Positions 16,811-25,490 are shown, counted from the first letter of the stretch. The stretch is 64,000 nt of DNA from Nocardioides astragali (GCF_024436375.1 NZ_JAFMZM010000001.1:976536-1040535); one strand, 5' to 3'. Notes: generated from the letters alone by a model not told the origin. Program-made: numbers and translations.

Positions 16811-18107
16811 ACCCCTCTGTGTCAAGGAGCGGTTGGAGCGAGGGTCTTCCGGGCGGCTGGTGGTCGGCGTAGCGTCGGCTGTGCGGGTCCGGGAAGTGGC
16901 TGATCCGAAGTGTCGATGAGCGGGTGTGAGTCGACCGCGCTGGATTGAAGTGTCGCCCCGCAGTGCCCTCCCGGACCCGCGTCATGGGGCTGTTGAGTGC
17001 GTTCGGCGTCGGCGACGAGTTGGCGGTAGACGACGTCGGACAGGCGTCGTTTGAGGCACCGCAACGCCTCCATCGGGGTCTTGCCGGCGGCGAGCTTGCG
17101 TCGGTAGTAGGCGCGGCCTTCGGTGTCGTGGCGGATCTGCACGATCGCTGCGACGTGAACGACGTGGTTCATCCTCCGGTTGCCCGCGCGTGAGAGTCGG
17201 TGGCGGGTCTGCTCGCCTGATGAGGCGTCGAGTGGTGCGGTGCCTGTCCAGGACGCGAACCGGTTGCGGTCGGTGAACCGGGCCACGTCGCCGACGTCGG
17301 CCAGGATCCGTGCGGCCCCGGCCGGTCCGACGCCGTAGATGTCCATCAACGTGGACCCGCGCTCGAGGACCGCGGCCTTGAGTTCGGTCTTGATCTTCTT
17401 CAGCTTGGGGTCGACCGCGAGCAGGTCGGCGATCTCCTCGGCGGCCATCCGGCGGCGGTTCTTGCCGGCGATGTCGCGGGGCCGCACGGTGGCCAGCATG
17501 GCCTTGGCCTGGGCGGCGGACAGGTCGCGTTTGCGCTGGCCAGGGAGCAGTTCGCTGAGTAGACGCTGCAGTCGGTTCACGGTCTGGACCCGTTGCCGGG
17601 CGAGCTCGTCGCGGCGGTCGGTGAGCATCCGCAGAGCCTCGAGTTCACCGTCCTCAGCCACCACCCGCAACCCCGCTGTGCGGACCGCGACGACGGCGAT
17701 GGAGTGCGCGTCCAGGGCGTCGGTCTTGCGGTTGTGACCGGTGTCGAAGAGCCGCACCCGGGCCGCGAGCTTCGCCGGCACATCGACCACGCGGTCACCG
17801 GCGGCGACCAATCGCTGGGCCAGCGGACGCCCGGCACCGTTGGCTCCCTCGACCGCCCCGAGCCGGTCGGGCCACCGCTTCACATAACGCTGCATCGCGG
17901 CATACCCGGCGTTGGTGGTGTCGAACCGGCCACCGCCGAGCAGCTGCTCGTGGGTGTGGACGACCTCGATCGTCACCGACATCTTGTGGGGATCGACCCC
18001 GATGATCACGCCCTTCGTGTTGCTCATCTGCTCACCTCGTCTTCGCCTAGGAAACCGCAAGAGTCGACGAGGCGGGCAGTGCTACTACGAGCTGGGCAGA
18101 CCCCTCT
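16811..18107 (-). mobile_element. IS110-family insertion sequence, copy 1
   Basis: The transposase gene is bracketed by direct copies of ACCCCTCT (16811-16818 and 18100-18107), giving an element of about 1.3 kb, within the IS110 size range. IS110 elements lack long terminal inverted repeats, so these short repeats are a provisional boundary call. Confidence 0.5.
16822..18027 (-). CDS. IS110-family transposase
   Basis: A 401-residue transposase. The N-terminal RuvC-like DEDD domain carries VIIGVDPHKMSVTIEV (first Asp), AVEGANGAGRPLAQRL (Glu) and NRKTDALDAHSIAV (Asp pair). The C-terminal Transposase_20 domain carries LMDIYGVGPAGAARILADVG and the FASWTGTAPLDASSGEQTRH block with the conserved serine. 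ATG 18027 follows GAGGTGA; an upstream in-frame ATG adds a non-conserved tail. It appears intact. Confidence 0.92.
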   Translation of the reverse strand: MSNTKGVIIGVDPHKMSVTIEVVHTHEQLLGGGRFDTTNAGYAAMQRYVKRWPDRLGAVEGANGAGRPLAQRLVAAGDRVVDVPAKLAARVRLFDTGHNRKTDALDAHSIAVVAVRTAGLRVVAEDGELEALRMLTDRRDELARQRVQTVNRLQRLLSELLPGQRKRDLSAAQAKAMLATVRPRDIAGKNRRRMAAEEIADLLAVDPKLKKIKTELKAAVLERGSTLMDIYGVGPAGAARILADVGDVARFTDRNRFASWTGTAPLDASSGEQTRHRLSRAGNRRMNHVVHVAAIVQIRHDTEGRAYYRRKLAAGKTPMEALRCLKRRLSDVVYRQLVADAERTQQPHDAGPGGHCGATLQSSAVDSHPLIDTSDQPLPGPAQPTLRRPPAARKTLAPTAP

Positions 18108-18276
18108 TGAGCCACTCCTCGTCACGGTGACCGGCGAGTCGCAGTCCAGATGAGAGCCACACCCAAGACGAAGGTGGGCAGCCGATGCGAGAGCGTCCCG
18201 CCGGACACCTGGATCGAAGTCTGGCCAGACACCGATCCTGCGGGAAGTCTCCTAGTAGCCGATGAGCGGGCAACAG

Positions 18277-19089
18277 CTATCGAGCCTCGACGGGTCCCGA
18301 GGGGATCGCGGACTGGGCCGCCGGCTGATGGGCCTGAACGTCCGTGTACCCCAGGTCACGGTGTGGTTCAAGGAGTCGACGCACTGCCGTCACGTCTGCG
18401 GCATCGACCCAAAGCGTCATCAAGTGCGGGTACCCGAGATTCACGGCATGCAGCTTGAATCGTTCCTTCATCTGTCGGATGAAGTCGATGCGCGCCGCGG
18501 TGAGCTCTGCATCCCAGACAGTGTCATCGACCATCAGCACGAAGCGGCCATGCTTGACCGCCACGAGATGGACGCCTTCGATCCGCCGATACCGCTCGGC
18601 AGCCGCAAGGGCGTCGTTGAGCCCACCACTCGCAAGTGTGAGGTCCACTCGGCGCCCAAGGTTGGTCTCCTGCACTCGGTACCGTGTGACAGCCGTGCCA
18701 TCAGCCGTGCCGCCGCGAGTCACCACGAGGTCGTCCACCATCTCCTCCGAGACCCCGCCGCCCGTCTCTAAGGTCACTCGGGCGGCTCCCCGAAGGGAGA
18801 GTTCGAGACGCTCGACGACGCCGTCCTCGAGGGCGCCTTCATACGCCTCGACCACATCAAGGATGTTGTCCCTGGACGCGTGCGCATCCATGACGACCTT
18901 GAGGTGCATGGGGACTTGAAAGATGAACGGAAGGCCGTCACCCGGCTCCGACCACGCGTTCACCTTGGCAACACCCGGCATGTCGCCAACCCGAGCCTCC
19001 AAGGTCCCCGCGGACGTCGTCCCGCACCCGACCGCCACCACCTGGACAGCAAGCAGTGCCGCGATCAGACCCGCGCCACGAGCAGCCAT
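18277..19089 (-). CDS. Hypothetical lipoprotein
   Basis: A 270-residue protein. The signal peptide (AARGAGLIAALLAVQVVAV) ends in the lipobox VAVGCG, giving a lipid-modified cysteine at about residue 22. The mature part alternates alpha and beta segments (ARVGDMPGVAKVNAWSEPGD, MHLKVVMDAHASRDNILDVV) and resembles actinobacterial lipoproteins of unknown function. The start was moved to 19089 so that the signal peptide is at the N-terminus. A longer frame exists upstream. It is surface-exposed on the outer face of the membrane. Confidence 0.65.
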   Translation of the reverse strand: MAARGAGLIAALLAVQVVAVGCGTTSAGTLEARVGDMPGVAKVNAWSEPGDGLPFIFQVPMHLKVVMDAHASRDNILDVVEAYEGALEDGVVERLELSLRGAARVTLETGGGVSEEMVDDLVVTRGGTADGTAVTRYRVQETNLGRRVDLTLASGGLNDALAAAERYRRIEGVHLVAVKHGRFVLMVDDTVWDAELTAARIDFIRQMKERFKLHAVNLGYPHLMTLWVDAADVTAVRRLLEPHRDLGYTDVQAHQPAAQSAIPSGPVEAR

Positions 19090-19260
19090 GACCACATCAT
19101 GGTGTTTGACCGCGCTGCAGACCGCGTTCGTGGCCGAACCGAGACCAGGTTGTGGCGCCCGCATCCATCAGACAGCGGGACGGCGTACGAGGGACCATCC
19201 GGACATGCCGCGATGAGTGCACGCATTCTCTCGTTCGGCGATCCGCACTAGCCTCAGTTC

Positions 19261-19581
19261 GTGTCCCAGAAGTCAGATCGTCAGCAAGCTCGCGAGGCGG
19301 TGGCGACCTACCACTAGGCGGAGCTCGCCGAACTCGTCGCGCACGTAGCCGTGGCGATTGACCGGTTCCGCAGCGGCGAACTCAAGGCCGTCGACGTCGA
19401 CGAGGTCTTGTTCCAGTACTCACGCGCCGCGAAAGAACTCTGGAAGTTCTGCAACATCGGCAACGTCCAAGTGACCGCGGGCCAGCTGCACGGAGCTCCG
19501 CCGATCGACTGGTGGGAACGCGGGACACCGAGACGCGCAAGACGTCCCGTCGACGAAGTACCGACCAGCGAATTTGAGTGA
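19261..19581 (+). pseudogene. Small hypothetical gene interrupted by an in-frame stop
   Basis: From GTG 19261 the frame reads VSQKSDRQQAREAVATYH, then TAG at 19315, then AELAELVAHVAVAIDRFRSG and on to EFE with a stop at 19581. The amino-acid pattern (helical, SRAAKELWKFCNIGNV) continues smoothly across the stop, so this is most likely one 106-residue protein disabled by a nonsense mutation. A reinitiated product from GTG 19351 is possible. Confidence 0.5.
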
Positions 19582-19866
19582 CCGCCACGCGGCCGAAGTG
19601 CGACATTCCGCCGCCAATGCACCTCACAGTGAGAAACCCTTGAGGTACGGGACGCCACCTGCGGTAGCCCGGAGTCCGGTGCGACGCGGATGTCAGATAC
19701 GCCGTGCACCGTCCGAGCATCGGACCACCCTCGAGTCGTCAGCTCGACGCCGGACGGCTGCAGGCGTCTCCACCGGCGCGCTCACTCACCGCGTGCCGCC
19801 CAAGCGTTGAAAACGAAGTGCCACACACCTGGTGCATTCTCGGTTGCGTTTCGTCCGGCGTAATCG

Positions 19867-20211
19867 TCAGCGACGCCTCCGGGTCGGGAGGCTGGACCGA
19901 CGCAGCCGAGCCAGTTCGTCGGCAACACTGCTCCACTTCGCGTCGCCCAATGCTCCTCGGGTGTCGCGATCGGACAGTTCGCGCAGGATCCGGCGGCAGG
20001 CGCTGGGGGAGTCCAGGACGGCGCGGACCTGATCGTCGAGACGTGCCGCTTCCTTGATGAACGTGACGGCGGTGTGGCCGGCTTCTGCAGCTCGTCGCTC
20101 CTCGGATGCCAGTCGGCGGCACGCGCTACTGCACCACCGTCGCGGCCGGCCCGCCCTGGGGCGGTCGGAGACCTGGAACGGCTTTCCGCACCGGGCGCAG
20201 GCCTTGATCAT
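19867..20211 (-). CDS. Small zinc-finger protein paired with excisionase-like HTH (module A)
   Basis: A 114-residue protein. CARCGKPF (from residue 5) and RPRRWCSSACRR (from about residue 23) form a four-cysteine zinc-binding pair, followed by SEERRAAEAGHTAV and a helical C-terminal half (QVRAVLDSPSACRRILREL). ATG 20211 overlaps the stop of the HTH gene (ATGA), so translation is coupled. It is paralogous to the product of 22512-22889. No family name is known to me. A DNA- or protein-binding accessory role for the HTH partner is inferred from the conserved pairing. Confidence 0.6.
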   Translation of the reverse strand: MIKACARCGKPFQVSDRPRAGRPRRWCSSACRRLASEERRAAEAGHTAVTFIKEAARLDDQVRAVLDSPSACRRILRELSDRDTRGALGDAKWSSVADELARLRRSSLPTRRRR

Positions 20212-20576
20212 TGGTCGCGCTCCAGAGCGAGTGTCCACTCGACGACGGTGTGGGGATGCCAGCGCAGGTGCTTGCCGACACGGAAGGCCTTCGGACCGTT
20301 GCCGGTGTGTCGCCAGGCGTAGAGAGTCTGCTTGGGTACGCCGAGGTAGGCGGCGACGCGAGCGGCGTCCCAGAGGTCCTGAATGTCGAGCTCTGGGTGC
20401 ATCGCTTGCGGTGCTGGCGGGGTCGTGGTCGACGGTTGCGCCTCACTTGCCGAACTTCGCTTGGCCGCCTTGCTGGCCCCAGACTGGTGCGGCTGGTCAG
20501 GCTCCGGGTTGTCCGTGGATGGAGTTTCCTCGTCCCAGAGGCCCGGTTGCTCTCGCCCGTTTCTGTCGCCGTTCAT
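20208..20576 (-). CDS. Excisionase-like helix-turn-helix protein (module A)
   Basis: A 122-residue protein. A low-complexity N-terminal half begins MNGDRNGREQPGLWDEE. The C-terminal half is a MerR/Xis-type winged HTH: LWDAARVAAYLGVPKQTLYAW, then GNGPKAFRVGKHLRWHP and a closing VEWTLALE. Proteins of this type regulate recombination direction or act as small repressors in actinobacterial integrative elements. No integrase gene accompanies it. The matching LW.E motif near the N-terminus of its paralogue supports ATG 20576. Confidence 0.7.
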   Translation of the reverse strand: MNGDRNGREQPGLWDEETPSTDNPEPDQPHQSGASKAAKRSSASEAQPSTTTPPAPQAMHPELDIQDLWDAARVAAYLGVPKQTLYAWRHTGNGPKAFRVGKHLRWHPHTVVEWTLALERDQ

Positions 20577-20712
20577 CCTCTTCGGTCTCCCTGCGCTGTC
20601 GTCCAACGTTCGTCGTCAGTCACCAAAGGCGCAGTGGAGGGGCGCAGCGATCAATCTGTCCGATTACAACGTCGAACCGGCGAGGAGCGCGCCGCTGTCT
20701 GAGCAGGGGACG

Positions 20713-20733
20713 CGATTTCGCCGGACGAAATCG
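20713..20733. promoter_or_regulatory. Palindrome upstream of HTH module A
   Basis: CGATTTCG-CCGGA-CGAAATCG, a perfect 8-bp-arm dyad 137 bp before the HTH start. The core TTTCGTCCGGCGAAA recurs before module B (23332-23346), and a half-like copy (TTTCGTCCGGCG) lies at 19849-19860 just past the zinc-finger gene. Likely an operator or recombination-directionality-factor site. Confidence 0.5.
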
Positions 20734-20868
20734 GACCGAGAATGGGCCTCTATGTCCAGCGTCCTCGGACGCGGGTTCGGGAGTAGCCTCAAGCGCAGGT
20801 GGATGCGGTGCGAACGCTTCAGTGAAGAGCAGGATCGGGGCTGGAAGTTCTGCCACGCCGCTGGCCGT

Positions 20869-22065
20869 TCAGGCCGTCAGTCGTGCCTCCTTTGCGTCGC
20901 CCGCATCCACCGCCAGCGTCTCCCGACGATGCTCGTTGGTGCTCGTCAGTTTTGGTAGGTCGGTGACGTTGAAGGCGCGGGCGTCGACACGCATGCGGCG
21001 GTAGACGACGTCGGAGAGTCGTCGCTTCAGGCAGCGCAGGGCTTCGCGTCGGGTCTTGCCCTGGGCTCGTTTGGCTTCGTAGTAGCGGCGGCCTTCTGTG
21101 TCGGCGCGGATCTGGGTGATCGCGACCGTGTAGAGCGCGCGGTTGAGCTGGCGGTTCCCGCCGGGGTTGAAGCGGTGCCGCACCGTGCGCCCTGACGATG
21201 CGGGGATGGGCGCGGTGCCGTTGGCTGCGGCGAACGTGTCGCGGGTGGGATAGCGGCGTACGTCGACGACCTCGGCGATGAACCGAGCGGCGATCAGCGG
21301 GCCGATGCCGTACTCCTCGGTCAACGTGGTGCCGGTGTCCTCGACCAGTCCGGCGATGGTTTTGCGCAGCTCTTGAGCTTCGGTGTCGATGGTCAGGATC
21401 CGCTCGAGCCGGCGGCGGGAGAGGTCGGCACGGACCGCGCCGGCGCCGGTGATCTGGGCCAGTAGGTCGATGGCCTGGCGGATCCGGACCTTGGTGGTCA
21501 GCGAGCCGATCTGGTGCTGGTAGCCCGGGAGCAGGCCGGCGAGTTCGGCGTGGACGCGGTTGGCCAGGGCGGTGCGTTCAGCGATCAGCTCGTCGCGGTA
21601 GTCCAGCAGCGCCCGCATGTCCGCGGCCGGCCCGACCGTCAGCCGGACGGGTGGGAGTCCGGGTTCGCGGGCGGTGATCCGGGCGATCGCGAGCGCGTCG
21701 ACAGGGTCGGTCTTGCCCTGGCCGGGCTTGCCGCGCCGCTCGCGTGAGGTCATCAACGTGGGCACCTCGACCACGGCAAGGTCCTGGTCAGGGTGCTCCA
21801 ATGCGAGGTGAACGGCCACGGAGCGGCCGTAGGCGCCGGAGCCCTCGATGCCGACTCGCTGCACCTGATGGTCGGCAAGCAGAGCGGTGAGCTCGGCGAA
21901 TCCAGTGTTGGTGTTCGGGAGCTCGAGGGAAGCGAGCGCGCGGCCGGCGTGGTCGATGACCGCGACCGCGAGCGTGTCCTTGTGAGTGTCGATGCCGGCG
22001 TACAAGAGGCGGTGCCTTTCGCTAACGGATGCCTGAGGTCCGCGGGGTCGGCGACGCGCAAGCAT
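20869..22065 (-). CDS. IS110-family transposase, copy 2
   Basis: A 398-residue transposase with an intact frame. The DEDD domain carries YAGIDTHKDTLAVAVID, RVGIEGSGAYGRSVAV and GKTDPVDALAIARIT. The Transposase_20 domain carries EEYGIGPLIAARFIAEVV and FAAANGTAPIPASSGRTVRH. It is only distantly similar to copy 1, so it is a different element. It separates the two HTH/zinc-finger modules. I could not define its ends. Confidence 0.92.
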   Translation of the reverse strand: MLARRRPRGPQASVSERHRLLYAGIDTHKDTLAVAVIDHAGRALASLELPNTNTGFAELTALLADHQVQRVGIEGSGAYGRSVAVHLALEHPDQDLAVVEVPTLMTSRERRGKPGQGKTDPVDALAIARITAREPGLPPVRLTVGPAADMRALLDYRDELIAERTALANRVHAELAGLLPGYQHQIGSLTTKVRIRQAIDLLAQITGAGAVRADLSRRRLERILTIDTEAQELRKTIAGLVEDTGTTLTEEYGIGPLIAARFIAEVVDVRRYPTRDTFAAANGTAPIPASSGRTVRHRFNPGGNRQLNRALYTVAITQIRADTEGRRYYEAKRAQGKTRREALRCLKRRLSDVVYRRMRVDARAFNVTDLPKLTSTNEHRRETLAVDAGDAKEARLTA

Positions 22066-22511
22066 CTGCAGAACAACCGGTGGTTCTGGTGGTTCTCATG
22101 CCTCTATCGGGCGTCACCGCCGACCGGGGGGACGCCGCCGGGAGGCAACCATTCTGAGAGCCACCACCCCCGCGTAGAACGGGGGAGGGGCAGCAAGAGG
22201 TGAGCCTTCCCGGCGGCGCTGCGGCCCCGCAGGGGGTTTATGACGGACGAAACTCTGCCGCAGATGCAAGAGGTGTGTGGCACTTGGTCTGTCGCGAAAA
22301 TCTGGGGGGACGCTGAGGGGGCGTGGCGGAAGGCTGGGGCGTTCGATTCGGATCGGATGCGTGAACGCTCCGGTAGCGGGTTGACCGCTTTCCGCGGTTA
22401 GGCGATCGTCCGCAGTCCGGGGAATGTAGATGAATGCTGGCCGCGCGGATTCCGAGACCTGACTCGCTAGCTGCCGGGGCGGACAAACGGTGCGCTGCTC
22501 GCTCGTGTGCG
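22066..22511. other. Non-coding stretch between IS110 copy 2 and module B
   Basis: No gene recognised. A G/C hairpin (CCCCCG / CGGGGG, 22167-22185) may belong to the IS left end or act as a terminator. Confidence 0.35.
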
Positions 22512-22889
22512 TCACCGCGCACCCCAGCGAACGGTGGGGCGGGGTTGCGGACGGGTGCGTTGGAGCTCGTCGGCCACGGGGCTCCACCGCGCGTCGCCGA
22601 GCTCCCCGGCGTCATACCGCTCGCGCAGGTCCCGCAGGACGCGCCGGCACGCGGCCGGCGACACCAGCACCGCCTGCACGTGGTCGTCGAGGGAGAGGTC
22701 GACCTGGACGTACTGCGTGGCGATCGCCCCGGCCGCCGCGGCTCGTCGTTCCTCCGATGCTGCTCGGCGGCACTTCGCCGAGCACCACCGCCGCGGTCGT
22801 CCCGGCAGTCTGGGAAGGACGTCGACGATGGGCTCCCCGCATCGCGGACAGGACCGCTTGGGCTCGTTCTGCTCGTTCGCCTCGGTCAC
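22512..22889 (-). CDS. Small zinc-finger protein paired with excisionase-like HTH (module B)
   Basis: A 125-residue protein starting at GTG 22889, which overlaps the HTH stop (GTGA). CPRCGEPI and GRPRRWCSAKCRR form the zinc-binding cysteines, followed by SEERRAAAAGAIAT, VQAVLVSPAACRRVLRDLRE and LGDARWSPVADEL. It aligns throughout with the module A protein (LDSPSACRRILREL; LGDAKWSSVADEL). The same order and coupling in both copies indicates the pair duplicated, or arrived twice, as a unit. Confidence 0.6.
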   Translation of the reverse strand: MTEANEQNEPKRSCPRCGEPIVDVLPRLPGRPRRWCSAKCRRAASEERRAAAAGAIATQYVQVDLSLDDHVQAVLVSPAACRRVLRDLRERYDAGELGDARWSPVADELQRTRPQPRPTVRWGAR

Positions 22890-23179
22890 CGTTGACGCTC
22901 GAGCTCGAGCGTCCACGCGATCACCGTCGACGCCCGCCACCGCAGGTGCTTGCCGACGCGGAAGCCGGCCGGCCCGTAACCGCTCGTGCGCCAGCAGTAG
23001 ACGGTCTGCTTCGGGACGCCGAGGTAGTCGGCGACCTCGTCGATCGTCCACAGCTCGCCAGCCTCAGCAGCTGCTCGGTGCTGACGTGCGGCAACCCGTG
23101 AGCGGGCGTTGGTCACCCGGGGCTCGGGTGCCTCTCCCCAGAGCGTGGGCTGCAGTGAACTGTCGGTGTCGTCCTTCAT
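22886..23179 (-). CDS. Excisionase-like helix-turn-helix protein (module B)
   Basis: A 97-residue protein. N-terminal LQPTLWGEAPEP, then ELWTIDEVADYLGVPKQTVY, GYGPAGFRVGKHLRWRAS and a closing IAWTLELERQR. The DNA-binding half is close to module A but the linker is shorter. AGGAGA lies 9 bp before ATG 23179. It probably binds the palindrome 150 bp upstream. It is likely a remnant recombination or regulatory module of an integrative element. Confidence 0.7.
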   Translation of the reverse strand: MKDDTDSSLQPTLWGEAPEPRVTNARSRVAARQHRAAAEAGELWTIDEVADYLGVPKQTVYCWRTSGYGPAGFRVGKHLRWRASTVIAWTLELERQR

Positions 23180-23331
23180 GGCGGATTCTCCTGCGGTGTG
23201 TCTCGGCGCTAGCCGTCGTCGCTTGTCGACGGTGGGGAGAAGCAACGAAGGCTCGTGCCGATCGGACAGCTTCGGCGCCTCGAGCGTTCGACGGCGCCGG
23301 TCATCAGGACCACGAGCGAGGCCTCACCAGG

Positions 23332-23346
23332 TTTCGTCCGCCGAAA
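23332..23346. promoter_or_regulatory. Palindrome upstream of HTH module B
   Basis: TTTCG-TCCGC-CGAAA, the counterpart of the module A dyad, at a similar distance from the HTH start (153 bp against 137 bp). Confidence 0.5.
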
Positions 23347-23604
23347 TTCAATCCGACAGTGCATAGGGTGCGAGGGACTTGGTGAGGTCAAACGTGTGGC
23401 ATTGGTCGGGTGTGTATCGGAATCGTCCGAAGTCAGTCGACCGAGGCTGCTTCTCGCTCGTGATGGGTCGGGTGCGCTGCCGTGACATTCGTGATCAGGA
23501 AAGAGGTAGCCCAGACGCAACCCACCCCCGCGACATCGGGGCCTGTGGTGCGTTGCGTCACATTGACGGGCGGCCACGCGCAGTCGCTACTACGGTTCGA
23601 GCAG

Positions 23605-23636
23605 AACCGCCCACGGACCCGAGACCGTGGGCGGTT
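23605..23636. terminator. Strong hairpin, probable terminator
   Basis: AACCGCCCACGG and CCGTGGGCGGTT form a perfect 12-bp stem with an 8-nt loop. It lies in the 790-bp gene-poor stretch 23180-23968, in which I found no intact gene. Confidence 0.65.
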
Positions 23637-23736
23637 CAATCCACCGGAAGTCCGGCGCCACTGCCTATGCAGGCGTAGTCATGATTGAGACCGGAGCGTT
23701 GAGGGCGAGCGCGGCATTCCTGGTAGGGCTTACCCG

Positions 23737-23836
23737 CCTAGCCAGCCTGGGCTTGCCCAGGTGGGCGCAGCGCACGTCGGCGGCTGCGCCTGGACGCAAG
23801 GCCGTTAGCTAAGTCCCCACCGGGGGTCTCTCTCTT
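23737..23836 (+). ncRNA. Candidate structured RNA resembling a c-di-GMP-I (GEMM) riboswitch
   Basis: Plus-strand CCTAGC (23737-23742) can pair with GCTAAG (23808-23813) as a closing stem. Inside is a long helix GGCGCAGC/GCTGCGCC and then GGACGCAAGGCC, close to the conserved GGACGCAAAGCC of GEMM. The 5' half (CTGGGCTTGCC) fits the canonical CAGGGCAAACC poorly. A short C/G hairpin followed by a TCTCTCTCTT run comes next, like an expression platform. No plus-strand gene follows, so it may be an orphan or a chance resemblance. Confidence 0.3.
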
Positions 23837-23968
23837 ACTACACGGGGGTTCGTCTCCCGACGTTGCCTCGGCCTCGTCTGGCCACGCAACTGGCTCAACA
23901 AGATCAGACGGAGAATCGTCGGCACGTTGTGACGACCAGAGGATCATGACGGTTTCCGAGGCTCGTCG

Positions 23969-24460
23969 CTACGGGAGGTGGCGCTCACGCTGATCTCCAG
24001 AATCGGGCGTGAACTCGGCGATGAGGTCGGTGAGGTGTTGCCGCCGGAATGGCTTGGTCAGGATATCCGTAACCCCAAGCTCCTGCAGGGTTCCGCGTCT
24101 CTCGCCGGCCCAGGCACTCACGACTACAGTGCGCATGCCCTCAGCGCGATCGGGATGAGAGTGGAGCCACCGCACGACATCCTCACCATTCATGCGCGGC
24201 ATCGAAAGATCGAGCAGCATCACGTCGTACCGGTTCGCAGACAGCGCGACCGTTGCCTCGACGCCGTCCGCGGCCTCATCAGCCATGTGGCCAGACCGCT
24301 CGACCAATCGCACCATCAGTTCGCGCATGTCCTCGGTGTCGTCAACGATCAGGAAGTGCAGCTGCCTCTTCACTTCGCCGCACTTATCGCTGGAGTGCTC
24401 ACCGCAGTCAGCAATGGCAAGCAGCTCGATCGGATCTGATTCGGATGTCTCGACCACCAA
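23969..24460 (-). CDS. Stand-alone response-regulator receiver protein
   Basis: A 163-residue protein. After a 33-residue N-terminal extension a CheY-like receiver domain runs from FLIVDDTEDMREL (acidic pair) through MLLDLSMPRMNGEDVV (phospho-acceptor Asp in LLDLS), VVVSAWAGE (Ser of the switch) and ILTKPFRRQHL (conserved Lys). No output domain is attached and no histidine kinase is adjacent. It could act as a phospho-relay shuttle or by protein-protein contact. Its start lies 1.1 kb from the sugar-acid operon end and it seems independent of it. Confidence 0.85.
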   Translation of the reverse strand: MVVETSESDPIELLAIADCGEHSSDKCGEVKRQLHFLIVDDTEDMRELMVRLVERSGHMADEAADGVEATVALSANRYDVMLLDLSMPRMNGEDVVRWLHSHPDRAEGMRTVVVSAWAGERRGTLQELGVTDILTKPFRRQHLTDLIAEFTPDSGDQRERHLP

Positions 24461-24496
24461 GGCGACCTCCGCTTCCTCATGTTCGTTCCTAACGTC

Positions 24497-25489
24497 TCAA
24501 CGTGCGACGTCGACGCCGCCGAGCGAATTCAGGTCGCGGCGTCGGGGAAGGTTCTCGCAGTCGCCCGGCACTGAGACGGCGAGGCCGCCGACCTGGACGG
24601 CGGTGCGTAGGCGTGCGTAGAGGGAGCGGCCCGCGAGCCGATCAGCGAGGTAGCCGGCGACGAACGCGTCGCCAGCACCGACCGGATCTACCACCGGAAC
24701 GTTGACCGCAGGGACGGCGTGGCTTTCCTGTCCGTCGTCGGCGAAGCAACCACGGGCGCCATCCTTGATGACGACCTCGACCACGCCGGCGTCGCGCATA
24801 CCCTGGGCGGCTTCACGACTGGACCGGAACTCGGTGCCCAGTACGAGTCCGGCTTCGTCCGGGCCGGCGAACACGATGTCGGAGAGATTGAGCAGATCGC
24901 GTAGGACGGCGGCTGCATCGACGGTGCTGCTTGTCCAGAGCTTGTTGCGGAAGTTCACGTCAAAGGAGACAGTCACGCCTGCTGCCCGCGCGGTGTCGAT
25001 GGTGGCGTAGGTCGCTGCCCTCGCCGACTCGCTGAGGGCGGGGGTGATGCCGGTGAAGTGCAAGATGCTTGCTGCGCGCACGGCGTCCTCGGGGATGTCA
25101 TCGGGGCTAAGTCGGGAGCCAGCGCTGCCGGCGCGGTGGTAGTCGACGTGGCTGGAGCCTGCGAAGCGTTCGTGTTTGACCATGAGTCCGGTGAACGCGT
25201 TGTCACGGGTGACGTGCGTCTCGACGCCCTCGTTGCGGAGGATGGTCTCGATGAGGCTGCCGGTGGAGTCGTCCCCGAGGCGACCGAACCACGCCGCGGT
25301 CGCGTCGAGTCGTGCCGCTCCGATGGCTACGTTTGATTCGGCGCCGCCGATGCCGAGGACGAAGTTCCGTTCCAGGCCGAATCGGCCAAGCCGAGAGGCG
25401 CCGAAGAGTCCCATGGTCTCGCCAAAGGTGATGAGGGTGCCTCTCGCTTCGTTCAGAGGGATTCCCGACGTGCACGTCGACGACGTCAT
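24497..25489 (-). CDS. kdgK: 2-keto-3-deoxygluconate kinase (PfkB family)
   Basis: A 330-residue sugar kinase that would phosphorylate 2-keto-3-deoxygluconate (KDG) to KDPG. PfkB signatures are present: GGAESNVAIGAARL (about 41-54), NFRNKLW, and the catalytic VDPVGAGDAFVAGYL with the Asp base in GAGD. It starts one base after the stop of the KDPG aldolase gene, the natural next enzyme, which supports KDG over other PfkB substrates. It is the last gene of the ten-gene minus-strand operon. Confidence 0.82.
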   Translation of the reverse strand: MTSSTCTSGIPLNEARGTLITFGETMGLFGASRLGRFGLERNFVLGIGGAESNVAIGAARLDATAAWFGRLGDDSTGSLIETILRNEGVETHVTRDNAFTGLMVKHERFAGSSHVDYHRAGSAGSRLSPDDIPEDAVRAASILHFTGITPALSESARAATYATIDTARAAGVTVSFDVNFRNKLWTSSTVDAAAVLRDLLNLSDIVFAGPDEAGLVLGTEFRSSREAAQGMRDAGVVEVVIKDGARGCFADDGQESHAVPAVNVPVVDPVGAGDAFVAGYLADRLAGRSLYARLRTAVQVGGLAVSVPGDCENLPRRRDLNSLGGVDVAR

Positions 25490-25490
25490 G

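Noticed and set aside
20869..22104. Precise ends for IS110 copy 2 from a shared TGCCTC
   Set aside because: The left copy (20884) falls inside the transposase coding sequence, so it cannot be the element boundary.
23482..23688. Small plus-strand open frame (68 residues)
   Set aside because: It spans the strong hairpin at 23605-23636 and has no ribosome binding site or family resemblance.
24497..25489. Ribokinase or fructokinase instead of KDG kinase
   Set aside because: PfkB motifs alone cannot separate them, but direct adjacency to KDPG aldolase and GH88 genes favours KDG.
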